A stretch of 53,148 nt of DNA, from positions 1-53,148 of the forward strand of contig JAMOBD010000027.1 of assembly GCA_039908345.1 (NCBI GenBank), written 5' to 3'. Source of the stretch: Magnetospirillum sp. WYHS-4. GTDB lineage: Bacteria; Pseudomonadota; Alphaproteobacteria; Rhodospirillales; GLO-3. The position numbers and the translations under genes were made by a program. Of this stretch, positions 9,898-19,334 are shown one piece after another. Every line of letters begins with the position of its first letter. The first letter of the stretch is position 1. The notes under the pieces are model-generated. The model was not told the origin of the DNA and did no database searches. It saw only the letters and a program-made list of their open reading frames with translations.

Positions 9898-10055
9898 GGG
9901 ACCGTCCTCCAAGGTGCGACGGGACGATTGCGCAGCGCCGGTCATATGTCAATCGTGGCTTTTCCCCATGGATCACGCGACGTTCATCCCAGGTTAAGGT
10001 ATGATGTGGCATCCCTTGGGACGGATATTGGGCCGATGAAGGGCGGGAGCCTGCG

Positions 10056-11219
10056 TTGAAACGTCTTCGTTATTTGACCGTCCTGCTAGTCGTCGCCGCG
10101 GCCGGCGGTGGCCTTTGGTGGCAGTTCGGCAAGGGCAAGGACGAAGCCGCCAAGCCCGCCGGACCGCCCGTGGTGCCGATCTTCGCCGTCCAGGCCGAAC
10201 GCCAGGTGGTGCCGCTCCGGGTGAGATCGGTGGGGACGGTGAAGGCCTCCGCCGTGGTGGCGGTCAAGTCGCGGGTCGACGGCGAGATCGTCCAGGTGGC
10301 CTTCACCGAAGGCCAGGACGTCAAGGCCGGCGACCTCCTGTTCACCCTCGACGCCCGCACGCTGCAGGCTCAGTTGCGCCAGGCCGAAGCCAATCTGGCG
10401 CGCAACCGCGCCCAGTTGTCGACCGCTCGCCACGACGTGGAACGATACGCCGAACTGGCCAAGAAGGACCACGTCTCGCGCCAGCAGTTCGAAAAGGCCC
10501 AGGCCACGCTGGGCACCCTGGAGGCCTCCATCCGTGCCGACGACGCGGCAGTGGAAGTGACCCGCGTGCAACTCGGCTACACCGCCATCCGCTCGCCCAT
10601 CGACGGCCGGGTCGGCGCCCTCCTGGTGGACAAGGGCAATTTGGTCAAGGCCAACGATACCGGTGCGCTGGTGGTGATCCACCGGCTGCAACCGGTTGAC
10701 GTTTCCTTCTCGGTCCCGGAACGCCACTTGGCCGACGTCCGCGCCCGCATGGCGGGTTCCCGGGGCGCCACGGTCACGGTAACCACTGCCGACGCAGAAG
10801 ACAGGGCCGTCCCAGGGGAGGTTACGTTCGTCGACAACACGGTGGACGTCAACACGGCCACCATCGGGCTCAAGGCCACCTTCGCCAACGAGGACCGCAT
10901 CCTCTGGCCTGGCCAGTTCGTCCGGGTCGCCCTGCAATTGGGCGGGGACGAACCGGTGCTCGCCGTGCCTGCCGAAGCGGTGCAGGAAAGTCAGAAGGGT
11001 ACCGTGGCCTACTTGGTCAAGGCGGACCAGACAGTTGAAGTCCGCCCGGTCAAGGTGCTGCGGGTGAACGATGGCAAGGCGGTGATCGGTGCCGGACTGG
11101 AGGCCGGAGACACGGTGGTCACCGAAGGTCATATCCGTCTGGCGCCGGGCACCAAGGTGGCGATCCGCGAAAAGGGCAAGCCGGCCGGCGCGGCCCCGGG
11201 CAACGGCAAGCCGGGATGA
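10056..11219 (+). CDS. RND efflux periplasmic adaptor (membrane fusion protein)
   Basis: A 387-residue HlyD/MdtA-like adaptor. It has an N-terminal membrane anchor (residues 1-22, LTVLLVVAAAGGGLWW), a lipoyl-like half with VDGEIVQVAFTEGQDVKAGDLLF, a helical hairpin, then YTAIRSPIDGRVGALLVDKG, and a C-terminal barrel/MP domain. It links the RND pump to an outer membrane channel. The start is a TTG at 10056 with GGGAG six bases upstream; no good ATG is available. The stop overlaps the pump gene start (ATGA, 11216-11219), so the pair is translationally coupled. No TolC gene is in this operon. The nearest TolC-type gene, 8 kb away, sits with a type I secretion set. Confidence 0.93.
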   Translation: MKRLRYLTVLLVVAAAGGGLWWQFGKGKDEAAKPAGPPVVPIFAVQAERQVVPLRVRSVGTVKASAVVAVKSRVDGEIVQVAFTEGQDVKAGDLLFTLDARTLQAQLRQAEANLARNRAQLSTARHDVERYAELAKKDHVSRQQFEKAQATLGTLEASIRADDAAVEVTRVQLGYTAIRSPIDGRVGALLVDKGNLVKANDTGALVVIHRLQPVDVSFSVPERHLADVRARMAGSRGATVTVTTADAEDRAVPGEVTFVDNTVDVNTATIGLKATFANEDRILWPGQFVRVALQLGGDEPVLAVPAEAVQESQKGTVAYLVKADQTVEVRPVKVLRVNDGKAVIGAGLEAGDTVVTEGHIRLAPGTKVAIREKGKPAGAAPGNGKPG

Positions 11220-14200
11220 ATCTCCCCGAACTCTCCATCCGCCGGCCGGTGATGACGACGCTGCTGATGGCGGCGATTCTCATATACGGCGCCATGGCCT
11301 ATAAGGCCCTGCCGGTGGCGGAATTGCCCTCGGTCGACTTCCCGACCATCAACGTTTCGGCCAAGCTGCCGGGCGCCAGCCCGGAGACCATGGCGGCTTC
11401 GGTGGCGACCCCCCTGGAAAAGCAGTTTTCCCTGATTTCCGGGCTGGACAGCATGACTTCGACCTCGGCTCTGGGAGCGACCAGCGTCACGCTTCAGTTC
11501 AAGCTGGACCGCGACATCGATGCGGCCGCCCAGGACGTGCAGGCCGCCATTTCCGCCTCGCTGCGCAGCCTGCCCAAGGAGATGCCTTCGCCGCCCTACT
11601 ACAGCAAGTCCAACCCGGCCGACATGCCGATCTTCTACCTGTCGATGAAGTCCGAGGTGTTGCCGCTGTCCCAGGTGGACGAGTTCGCCCAGACCATCGT
11701 CGCCCAGCGCATGTCGACCCTGAAGGGCGTCGCCCAGGTGGAAGTCTACGGCAGCCAGAAATACGCGGTGCGCATCCAGGTGGAACCGGAAGCCCTGGCA
11801 TCTCGCGGCATCGCCATCGACGAAGTGGCCAAGGCCGTTTCGCAGGGCAATTCCAACATCGCCAAGGGGTCTCTGGACGGCCCCCGCCAAGCCTACATCG
11901 TACAGTCCGACGGCCAGTTGCTGGACGCCGCGGGCTTTCGCCGGATCGTGGTCGCCTACCGCAACGGCGCACCGGTGCGCCTCGAGGAACTGGGCCGGGT
12001 GACCGACAGCGTCGCCAACGACAAGATCGCCAGTTGGCATCGCGAGACCCGCGCCATCGTGCTGGCCGTCAAGCGCCAGCCCAACACCAACACGGTGGCC
12101 ATCGTCGACGACATCCGCGCCATGTTGCCCCAGTTGCAGGCCCAGATGCCGGCGGCCATGGAGATGGAGGTGCTGTACGACCGCTCGGTTTCCATCCGGC
12201 ATTCGGTCCGCGACGTGCAGTTCACCCTGATCCTCGCCACGGTGCTGGTGGTGGCGGTGATTTTTCTGTTTCTGCGCTCGATCCCGGCCACGGTGATCCC
12301 CAGCCTGGCGATGCCCCTATCGGTGGTCGGCACCTTCGCCGCCATGTATTACCTGGGCTATACGCTGAACAACCTGACCCTGATGGCGCTGACGCTGGCC
12401 GTGGGATTCGTCATCGACGACGCCATCGTCATGCTGGAAAACATCCACCGCCACATCGAACAGGGCATGGCGCCCCGCGAAGCCGCCCTCAAGGGATCGG
12501 CCGAGATCGGCTTCACCATCCTGTCGATGACCGTCTCGCTGGCCGCCGTCTTCATTCCGGTACTGTTCATGCCGGGCGTGATCGGCCGCCTGATGCACGA
12601 ATTCGCGGTGACCATCTGCGTGGCCGTGCTGCTGTCGGGCTTCGTCTCGCTGACGCTCACCCCCATGCTCTGCGCGCGCTTCCTCAAGCCGGTGACCGAG
12701 GAGAGGCACGGTTCCGTCTACAACCTTCTGCAGCGATTCTTCGATGGCTGGCTCAGGCTCTACGAAGTCTCCCTGGTGGCGGCGATGCGCCACCGCTTCC
12801 TCACCCTTCTGGTGGCGCTCGGCACTCTGGTCCTGTCGGGCTGGATGTACGCCTCGGCCCCGAAGGGCTTCCTGCCCAACGACGACACGGGCCTGATCTT
12901 CGGTTTCACCGAGACCAACCCGGACACCTCGTTCGAGGCCATGATGGAGCGCCAGAAGCGGGTGGCCGCGGTCATCAACCAGCATCCGGACGTCCACGGT
13001 TTCATGTCGGCGGTGGGGGCGGGCGGCCCCAACGCGACTGGCAACACCGGGCGCGTCTTCCTGCAGCTCAAGCCCAAGCCGGAACGGCAGAAGAGCCCCG
13101 AGCAGATCATCGAGGAACTGAAGCCCAAACTGGGGCAGATCCCCGGCATTCGGGTCTTCCTGCAGAACCCGCCGCTGATCCGCTTGGGCGGGCGCCTGAC
13201 CAAGAGCCAGTATCAATACACCCTGCAGGCCAGCGACCTGGAGGAGTTGTTCGATTGGTCGGACCGCCTGCTGGTCCGGTTGCGCAAGATTCCCGAACTG
13301 ACCGACGTCACCACCGACTTGCAGATTTCCAGCCTCCAGGCTCGCGTGCTGATCGACCGCGACCGCGCTTCGGCCGCCGGCATTTCCGTGCAGCAGATCG
13401 AGGAGGCCCTATCCTATGCCTACAGCACCCGCCAGATCAGCACCATCTTCACCCCGACCAACGACTACGAGGTGGTCATGGGGGTGGTGCCGCGCGACCA
13501 ATCCGGTCCCGACGCCCTGGCGCTGCTGCACCTGCGCGGCACGGGCGGCAAACTGGTGCCGCTGGACGCCCTGGTGAAGGTGACCCGGACGACGGGGCCG
13601 TTGACCATCCAACACCAGGCACAGATGCCGGCCGTCACCCTGTCGTTCAACTTGAAGGAAGGCGTGGCGCTCAGCCAGGCCATCGACCGGATCAAGACCG
13701 CGGAAGCCGAGATGAACGTGCCCGGCACCATCATCACCAGCTTCCAGGGCACCGCGCAGGTTTTCCAGGAATCCAACCGGGGACTGCCGCTTTTGCTGCT
13801 GATGGCGGTGGTGGTGATCTATATCGTGCTGGGTGTGCTATACGAAAGTTTCATCCACCCGGTGACCATCCTGTCGGGCCTGCCGTCCGCCGCCATCGGC
13901 GCCCTGCTGGCCTTGAGCTACTTCAAGATGGAACTGTCGGTGACCGCCTTCGTCGGCATGATCATGCTGATCGGCATCGTCAAGAAGAACGCCATCATGA
14001 TGGTCGACTTCGCCATCGAGGCCCGGCGTAAGGAAGGCAAGGACGCCGAGACCGCGATCCTGGAAGCCTGCCTGCGCCGTTTCCGCCCCATCATGATGAC
14101 CACCATGGCGGCCCTGATGGGCACCCTGCCCATCGCCATGAAGTTCGGGGCGGGCGCCGAATCCCGACAGCCCCTGGGCATCGCGGTGGTGGGCGGACTG

Positions 14201-14320
14201 GTACTGTCCCAGTTCCTCACCCTTTACATCACGCCGGTGATCTACCTTTACCTGGACCGCTTGGCCGACCGCAGCCGGCGGCCCGTCCCGGCCGCGGTCA
14301 CTCCGGCGCCGGCAGAGTGA
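11216..14320 (+). CDS. RND multidrug efflux pump, inner membrane permease
   Basis: A 1034-residue AcrB/MdtB-type HAE1 transporter starting MNLPELSIRRPVMTTLLMAA. It has two repeats of six membrane helices with large periplasmic loops. The proton-relay Asp pair is in GFVIDDAIVMLENIHRHIE, and the second half has GMIMLIGIVKKNAIMMVDFA. It exports hydrophobic drugs or other amphiphiles by proton antiport with the adaptor upstream. The substrate cannot be read from the sequence. Its last 23 bp overlap the convergent Cache histidine kinase gene. Confidence 0.95.
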   Translation: MNLPELSIRRPVMTTLLMAAILIYGAMAYKALPVAELPSVDFPTINVSAKLPGASPETMAASVATPLEKQFSLISGLDSMTSTSALGATSVTLQFKLDRDIDAAAQDVQAAISASLRSLPKEMPSPPYYSKSNPADMPIFYLSMKSEVLPLSQVDEFAQTIVAQRMSTLKGVAQVEVYGSQKYAVRIQVEPEALASRGIAIDEVAKAVSQGNSNIAKGSLDGPRQAYIVQSDGQLLDAAGFRRIVVAYRNGAPVRLEELGRVTDSVANDKIASWHRETRAIVLAVKRQPNTNTVAIVDDIRAMLPQLQAQMPAAMEMEVLYDRSVSIRHSVRDVQFTLILATVLVVAVIFLFLRSIPATVIPSLAMPLSVVGTFAAMYYLGYTLNNLTLMALTLAVGFVIDDAIVMLENIHRHIEQGMAPREAALKGSAEIGFTILSMTVSLAAVFIPVLFMPGVIGRLMHEFAVTICVAVLLSGFVSLTLTPMLCARFLKPVTEERHGSVYNLLQRFFDGWLRLYEVSLVAAMRHRFLTLLVALGTLVLSGWMYASAPKGFLPNDDTGLIFGFTETNPDTSFEAMMERQKRVAAVINQHPDVHGFMSAVGAGGPNATGNTGRVFLQLKPKPERQKSPEQIIEELKPKLGQIPGIRVFLQNPPLIRLGGRLTKSQYQYTLQASDLEELFDWSDRLLVRLRKIPELTDVTTDLQISSLQARVLIDRDRASAAGISVQQIEEALSYAYSTRQISTIFTPTNDYEVVMGVVPRDQSGPDALALLHLRGTGGKLVPLDALVKVTRTTGPLTIQHQAQMPAVTLSFNLKEGVALSQAIDRIKTAEAEMNVPGTIITSFQGTAQVFQESNRGLPLLLLMAVVVIYIVLGVLYESFIHPVTILSGLPSAAIGALLALSYFKMELSVTAFVGMIMLIGIVKKNAIMMVDFAIEARRKEGKDAETAILEACLRRFRPIMMTTMAALMGTLPIAMKFGAGAESRQPLGIAVVGGLVLSQFLTLYITPVIYLYLDRLADRSRRPVPAAVTPAPAE

Positions 14321-16001
14321 AGAAGAACGTGCTCCCCTGGCCCTCGGCGGACTCGACCCAGATCCGACCGCCGTACCATTCGACGATCTTCTTGCAGAGC
14401 GCCAGGCCGATACCGGTGCCCTCGTAGGACTCCTGGGCGTGCAGCCGCTGGAAGATGCGAAAGATGCGATCATGGTAATCGGGATCGATGCCGATGCCGT
14501 TATCGGCCACCGAGAAGACCCACTCGCCTCCCTCCCGCACCGCCGATACATGGACGGCGGGCGGCTCGTCCGTCCGGCGGAAGATCAGGGCGTTGCGCAG
14601 GAGTTGCATGAGCAGCGTGCCCAACAGGGCCGCGTCGGCGACCACGGCCGGCAGGGAGTCGTGGGTGATCCGGGCCTGACTGGCCTCGATAGCCGGGGCC
14701 AGGGCGTCCAGGGCGTCGCGTAGCAGGCGGGCGACTTCGATCCGCTCCGCCGGCCGTTCGTGGACGCCGATTTCGCTGAACTCCTGCAGGTCACGGATCA
14801 GGCGATGCAGCCGGCGGCTGCCTTCGATGGCGATGTCGACGGCATCGCGGGCCTCGCCTTCCAGATGGGAGCCATGGCGCCTTTCCAGCAGACCCAGGTA
14901 GTTGGTGATGTTGCGCAAGGGTTCCTGCAGGTCGTGGGCGGCCACGTGGGATAGCTGGCGCAGTTCCGCGTTGGAGCGTTCCAAGGCCTCGGCGTGGCGG
15001 GTCAGTTCGGCCTGTTGATTCTCCAGCAGGGCCTGGGAACGCAAGCGCTCGTCCCGCCGACGGTCCAGAACGAAGGCGAGGGCGAAGGCAACGGCGGCCA
15101 GCAGGGCATTGACCAGGGCCGTGATCGCAGCGCTGCGCCGCCAAGCGGCCATGAAGCCGTCCAGCGGCACGCCGACGCCCACCACCAGGGGGTAGTGGGC
15201 CAGGGACCGGTAGGCGACGATCTGATCCAGCCCGTCGAAAGGCGACAACGCCCGGTAGGTTCCCGAGTCTGCCTTGGCGAGGGAAATCAACATGGGCGAA
15301 TTCACCATCTTCACCCCCAGGAACTTGTCCGGATCGGGCTCGCGGGCGTAGACCGTGCCATCGCGGTGCATCAACAGGCCGCGGGCACTGCCGCCGGCGG
15401 TGATCGACGCGACCGCTTCGAGGAAGAACCGCGGGTTCAAGGTGGCGACCACCACGCCTTTGAAGTCCCCGCCGTCGTCGACGATCGGCCGGGCGGCGAA
15501 GATCACCTTGGTGCCCAGGGCGCGGCTGGTCAGGGGCTCGCTGAGATAGAGGGACGGATCGTCCTTGCTGGCCCGGCTTTCCAGGAAATAGGCGCGGTCG
15601 GCGACATGAATGTTCGTCGATCCCGAGGCGGTCGCGTAACGGGATATCCCTTCCTGCCCGACCACGAAGACGGTCTTGGCTTCCGGATAGGCGGCGGCGC
15701 GCGCCGTCAAGTAGGCCGTGAAGGTGACCTCGTCGGGTAACGGCTGCGCAGCGACTTCCTTGGCGATATCCTGAAGCAGCAGGTCGATGCTGCGCAAGGA
15801 GCCGCCCACCCGCTCCTCCGCGGCGCGGACCAGGGCGGAGGCCAAGCGTTCGGCCGCCGCCATCTGGTCGTCGTGGTGGCTCCAGGTCTGCCAGCCGGAC
15901 AACACCATCACCGTCGCCGCTACCAGAGCGGCGGCCAGCCGGACTTCCCTCGACACCCGTTTGGCCAGTTCGACTCTCAGAACCCCACCTTCCTCCCCCA
16001 T
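14298..16001 (-). CDS. Membrane sensor histidine kinase with periplasmic Cache domain
   Basis: A 567-residue sensor. It has one TM helix near residues 22-38 (LAAALVAATVMVLSGW), a periplasmic dCache-like domain (about 45-275, with SGSTNIHVADRAYFLESRAS and LTSRALGTKVIFAARPIVDD), a second TM (about 290-312), a coiled linker, HisKA with HVAAHDLQEPLRNITNYLG, and HATPase_c ending in DNGIGIDPDYHDRIF and EGTGIGLALCKKIVEWYGG. This HisKA form is common in alphaproteobacterial and phytochrome-like kinases. Ligands of such Cache domains are often small organic acids or amino acids; nothing here identifies one. No response regulator is adjacent. Confidence 0.9.
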   Translation of the reverse strand: MGEEGGVLRVELAKRVSREVRLAAALVAATVMVLSGWQTWSHHDDQMAAAERLASALVRAAEERVGGSLRSIDLLLQDIAKEVAAQPLPDEVTFTAYLTARAAAYPEAKTVFVVGQEGISRYATASGSTNIHVADRAYFLESRASKDDPSLYLSEPLTSRALGTKVIFAARPIVDDGGDFKGVVVATLNPRFFLEAVASITAGGSARGLLMHRDGTVYAREPDPDKFLGVKMVNSPMLISLAKADSGTYRALSPFDGLDQIVAYRSLAHYPLVVGVGVPLDGFMAAWRRSAAITALVNALLAAVAFALAFVLDRRRDERLRSQALLENQQAELTRHAEALERSNAELRQLSHVAAHDLQEPLRNITNYLGLLERRHGSHLEGEARDAVDIAIEGSRRLHRLIRDLQEFSEIGVHERPAERIEVARLLRDALDALAPAIEASQARITHDSLPAVVADAALLGTLLMQLLRNALIFRRTDEPPAVHVSAVREGGEWVFSVADNGIGIDPDYHDRIFRIFQRLHAQESYEGTGIGLALCKKIVEWYGGRIWVESAEGQGSTFFFTLPAPE

Positions 16002-16054
16002 GGACGCCTATTGTAGAGCCCAGGGAAACTCTTTCCAGTTCAAAATTGCATACA

Positions 16055-16273
16055 CTATTGCACCCTAAGGTTATTCCGCTGGCTGCGGAAGGAGCGAACC
16101 TCGTCGCGCAGGCGCAGGCGTTCGGCCCGCGCCTGCGGACTGTCGATGGCGGCTGGCCGTTGCAGGGTGGCAACGCCGGGCAGCCGGACCTGGGCGATGC
16201 CCGGGCGGTCGGCGGCGAGGGCCACGCCTGCCAGGGTCGTCGCGACGATGAAGGCCAGAGCCTTTGGGATCAT
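16055..16273 (-). CDS. Small secreted or periplasmic protein, unknown
   Basis: A 72-residue ORF with a convincing signal peptide (MIPKALAFIVATTLAGVALA, cleavage after the Ala run before ADRPG). The mature part is about 50 residues, with a charged Arg-rich helix (QARAERLRLRDEVRSF). A weak GGAG site precedes the ATG. It lies between the type I secretion operon and the Cache kinase on the same strand. I do not recognise a family. It could be a small periplasmic helical protein; a link to the adjacent secretion system is only positional. Confidence 0.5.
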   Translation of the reverse strand: MIPKALAFIVATTLAGVALAADRPGIAQVRLPGVATLQRPAAIDSPQARAERLRLRDEVRSFRSQRNNLRVQ

Positions 16274-16340
16274 GACGGAGCCGTCTCCGATGCGCGTCCT
16301 CGGATTCGTATAGTCCGGTTTTGTGGCGAAGCTGTGGCGT

Positions 16341-17654
16341 CTACAGTTCCCGCATGGCCCCCTGGAAACCCGCCAGAAAGGACGACAGCAGGTACTCGAA
16401 GATGCTGCGGTCGCCGATCAGCACGTCGGCTGTGACCTGCACGCCCGGATAGAGCCGATAGGTGAGGGGCCCCGCCTCGAAGGCGTCGCGGTCGGTCTCG
16501 ATGCGGATCTCGTAGAAGGCTCCCTTGTCGGTGACCACGGCATCGGGGCTGACCAGGGTCAGGCGCCCGTCCAGGTGGCCGAAGCGGGCGGCGTCCGAAT
16601 AGGCGAGACGAATGCGCGCCGCCTGGCCCTCGCGCAGGTAGCCGATGTAGTAGGTGGGCATGCGGGCCTTGATGACCAGCCGGTCCTCGCCGGGAACGAT
16701 GTCGGCCACCGTCTTTCCGGCCTGCACCACGCCGCCCTTGGTCACCACGTAGAGCGTCTTGACCGTGCCGGCCACCGGCGAGCGCAGCACGGTGCGGCCC
16801 AGGTTGTCGGTGAACTTGCCCAGGCGCTGGCTCAATTCCTCCAGGTCGCGGCGGGCCTTGGACAGGTCGGTGGTCGCCTCCTCGACGAAGCGCTGGCGCA
16901 GGGAGGCCAGTTCGACCCGGGCTTCCTTCAGTGCCGAATCGGCGCGCTTCAGGCCGGCCGCATCCTCCTCGATACGTCCCTTCAGCACCGAAGATTCCTG
17001 CAACAGGCTCAGGTGGTTGAGGCGGCTGGACAGTTCCTGCTTGAGCATATGCTCGCTGATATCGATGCGCTCGCCCAGGAGCTTCAGGGTATTCTGCGAA
17101 TTCCTGAGCCGCGCCGCGATTTCCTGGACGGCGTGCTCGTGCTGCGTGATGGCCTCTTCCTGCTTGCGGACCGCATTGATCTTCCGGTCTCGGCGGGCCT
17201 GGAACAGTTCACGCGATTGCTTCACCAGGGCTGGGTGCTTCTCCGCCAGGTCGGCCGGATAGACCGGCTCCCCCTTGTCCGCGAGTTCCGCCTCCAGCCG
17301 GCCACGGTCGGCCGTCAAGGCGGCGAGGCGCAGGGTGAGTTCGTTCACGTCCGCTTCGCTGGCCGTGGTCTGCAGGGCCAGCAGGGGCTGATCGACCGCC
17401 ACCTTTTCGCCTTCCCGCACGAAGATCTCCGAGACGATCCCACCCTCCAGGTGCTGGATGCTCTTCACCTGGGTGGAGGGTATCACCTCCCCCGTCGCCA
17501 CCGCGACGATATCGAGCCGCCCGATGAAGCCGCTCAGCAGGACCGCCGCGAACAGCGCACCGCACAAGGCGACGAACAGGTGCGTCGGTCCCATCTCGGG
17601 GTCCCGGAACGCCGTCCGCAGCCTTTCGACATGCCGCAGGAAATCCTCACGCAT
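16341..17654 (-). CDS. Type I secretion membrane fusion protein (HlyD family)
   Basis: A 437-residue adaptor. It has a cytoplasmic N-terminus (1-27), one TM helix (HLFVALCGALFAAVLLSGFI), a first lipoyl half with GEVIPSTQVKSIQHLEGGIV, long coiled-coil helices (about 120-300), TVLRSPVAGTVKTLYVVTKG and a C-terminal beta domain. It bridges the ABC exporter and the TolC-like channel for one-step export. The ATG overlaps the ABC gene stop by 8 bp (17647-17654). A closely similar adaptor is encoded at 50037-51323. No RTX-type substrate gene is in the window. Confidence 0.92.
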   Translation of the reverse strand: MREDFLRHVERLRTAFRDPEMGPTHLFVALCGALFAAVLLSGFIGRLDIVAVATGEVIPSTQVKSIQHLEGGIVSEIFVREGEKVAVDQPLLALQTTASEADVNELTLRLAALTADRGRLEAELADKGEPVYPADLAEKHPALVKQSRELFQARRDRKINAVRKQEEAITQHEHAVQEIAARLRNSQNTLKLLGERIDISEHMLKQELSSRLNHLSLLQESSVLKGRIEEDAAGLKRADSALKEARVELASLRQRFVEEATTDLSKARRDLEELSQRLGKFTDNLGRTVLRSPVAGTVKTLYVVTKGGVVQAGKTVADIVPGEDRLVIKARMPTYYIGYLREGQAARIRLAYSDAARFGHLDGRLTLVSPDAVVTDKGAFYEIRIETDRDAFEAGPLTYRLYPGVQVTADVLIGDRSIFEYLLSSFLAGFQGAMREL

Positions 17655-19323
17655 CGCCTGGGACCTTTTCCCGTTGGGCGACGGCCGTCAACCTGGGTAC
17701 GGGCTTGACCCCCAGGTCCAGGACGAAGGTGGCACCCTTCATCGCGTTGGGATCGTGGGAGAACAGGATCAGGGTGGCCCCCCCGGCGGCCAGGGCGTTG
17801 ACCGCCTTGTGCAGGGCCGCCGTACCTTCCGCGTCCATGCCTTCGGTCGGTTCGTCCAGGATGGCGAGGCGGGACGGGTTGACCAGGGCCCGCGCCAGGG
17901 CCAGGCGCCGCCGCACCCCCACCGCCAAGGTACGTCCGCCGTCGACGATCGGGGTGTCGAGGCCGCGGGCCTGGCCGTCCACGAAGGCTTTGAGCCCGGC
18001 GGCGGCGATGACCTCGGTCATGCGCCGCTGATCCAGGCTCGGATCGATCGCCTTGAAGTTGTCGGCAATGCTGCCGGGAAGGAAGGAAGGCTCCTGCGGC
18101 AGGTAGGCGATCCGCCGCCGCCACCAGCCGGTGTCGATCTGGCGGAGGTCGATCCCGTCCACCAGAATCTGGCCGCGTTGCGGTTCCAGCAGTCCGACCA
18201 GCAGGCGGGCCAAGGTGGTCTTCCCCGCCCCGTTGGTTCCCACCACCAGCAGCACCTCGCCCGGAGCCAGCTTCAGGCTAAGGGATTCGAACAGGGGCAT
18301 CGGCGCGCCGGGAAAGGAAAAGGCGAGGTCGATCAGTTCCAGGTGTCCGGCATGGCGGTCCGGCAGGGTTCCTTCCCGGCGTTCGCGCGGCAGCTTTCCG
18401 AAGTCCTCCGCCAGACGGATCGCCTGATTGGCCTTGGAGATCGATTCCAGCATGGCGGCAAAGCGCGAAATCGGCTGCAGGGCCCGCCCCGCCAGGATAT
18501 TGGCGCCGATCATGGCCCCCGCCGTCAGGCTGCCCGTGACCACCAGGATACCGCCCAAGCAGATGATGGCGACTCCCTGCAGCCCGCCGATCATCCCGGA
18601 TAGGGTCATCACCAGGCCCTGCAGACCGCCCACGGTTTCCCGCCGCCCGGAAAGAACCTCGCGGTCGCGGCCCCAGCGTTGCTTGACGAACTCCGCCCCC
18701 AGGAAGGCGCGCACCGTGTCCGCGGCGCCCACGGCGGCGGCGATGGACTGGTTGACTTCGGCCTGCGCGTCGGCGACCTGGCGGGTCGGGTCGCGAAGAC
18801 GCATCTGGTTGTGCAACGTGGCGGCGATCTGGAGCGCCGATGCCAGAAAGGCGACCATTCCCAGGGCGGGATGCAGCAGGAACAAAGCCCCCAGGAACAA
18901 TAACGCGAAGGGAAGATCGGTCAGGGCCGCCAAGTTGGTCGCCGAATAAGTCTGCTCGACGGCATCCATGCCGCGCATGACCTCGCCGCGGTGGGACTGG
19001 GGCAATTTCTCCAGGCCGGCCAATCGGCTTTCCAGGAGGGTTTCCATGGTCCGCTCGGCGAGCACCCGGTTGGGTTCCCGGACGATCAGACGGGCGAGGC
19101 GCGTCCGCGCCTCGCGAAAGCCGGCTTCGAAAGCCACCGCGATGATGGCGACCACGGTCAGGGTCATCAAGGTGGCATCGACCCCGAAACCGATATAGCG
19201 GTTCATCACCTGCATCACATAGATGGTGCTGGTGAACCCCAGAAGATTGATGATGAAGCTCGCGGCCAGGATCTCGGCGACGATGCCCCGCCGTGCCGCC
19301 AGCCTTTGCAGAAGCTCGTTCAT
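17647..19323 (-). CDS. Type I secretion ABC transporter (permease-ATPase)
   Basis: A 558-residue half-transporter of the PrtD/LapB-like type. The TM domain covers residues about 15-300. The ATPase domain has Walker A VGTNGAGKTTLA, Q-loop IAYLPQEP, Walker B LAILDEPTEGMD and H-loop LFSHD. The ABC signature is unusual: TLAVGVRRRLALARAL replaces LSGGQ-RQR. It exports an unknown protein with the HlyD partner downstream and the TolC-like gene 11 bp upstream. There is no C39 peptidase domain. The paralogue at 51320-52822 shares the same odd signature but lacks the first 99 residues. Confidence 0.92.
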   Translation of the reverse strand: MNELLQRLAARRGIVAEILAASFIINLLGFTSTIYVMQVMNRYIGFGVDATLMTLTVVAIIAVAFEAGFREARTRLARLIVREPNRVLAERTMETLLESRLAGLEKLPQSHRGEVMRGMDAVEQTYSATNLAALTDLPFALLFLGALFLLHPALGMVAFLASALQIAATLHNQMRLRDPTRQVADAQAEVNQSIAAAVGAADTVRAFLGAEFVKQRWGRDREVLSGRRETVGGLQGLVMTLSGMIGGLQGVAIICLGGILVVTGSLTAGAMIGANILAGRALQPISRFAAMLESISKANQAIRLAEDFGKLPRERREGTLPDRHAGHLELIDLAFSFPGAPMPLFESLSLKLAPGEVLLVVGTNGAGKTTLARLLVGLLEPQRGQILVDGIDLRQIDTGWWRRRIAYLPQEPSFLPGSIADNFKAIDPSLDQRRMTEVIAAAGLKAFVDGQARGLDTPIVDGGRTLAVGVRRRLALARALVNPSRLAILDEPTEGMDAEGTAALHKAVNALAAGGATLILFSHDPNAMKGATFVLDLGVKPVPRLTAVAQREKVPGDA

Positions 19324-19334
19324 GGGCCGGCCCT

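Noticed and set aside
12034-14031. 665-residue plus-strand frame inside the RND pump gene
   Set aside because: Pro/Arg/His-rich shadow of the real pump frame, with no start site or recognisable domain.
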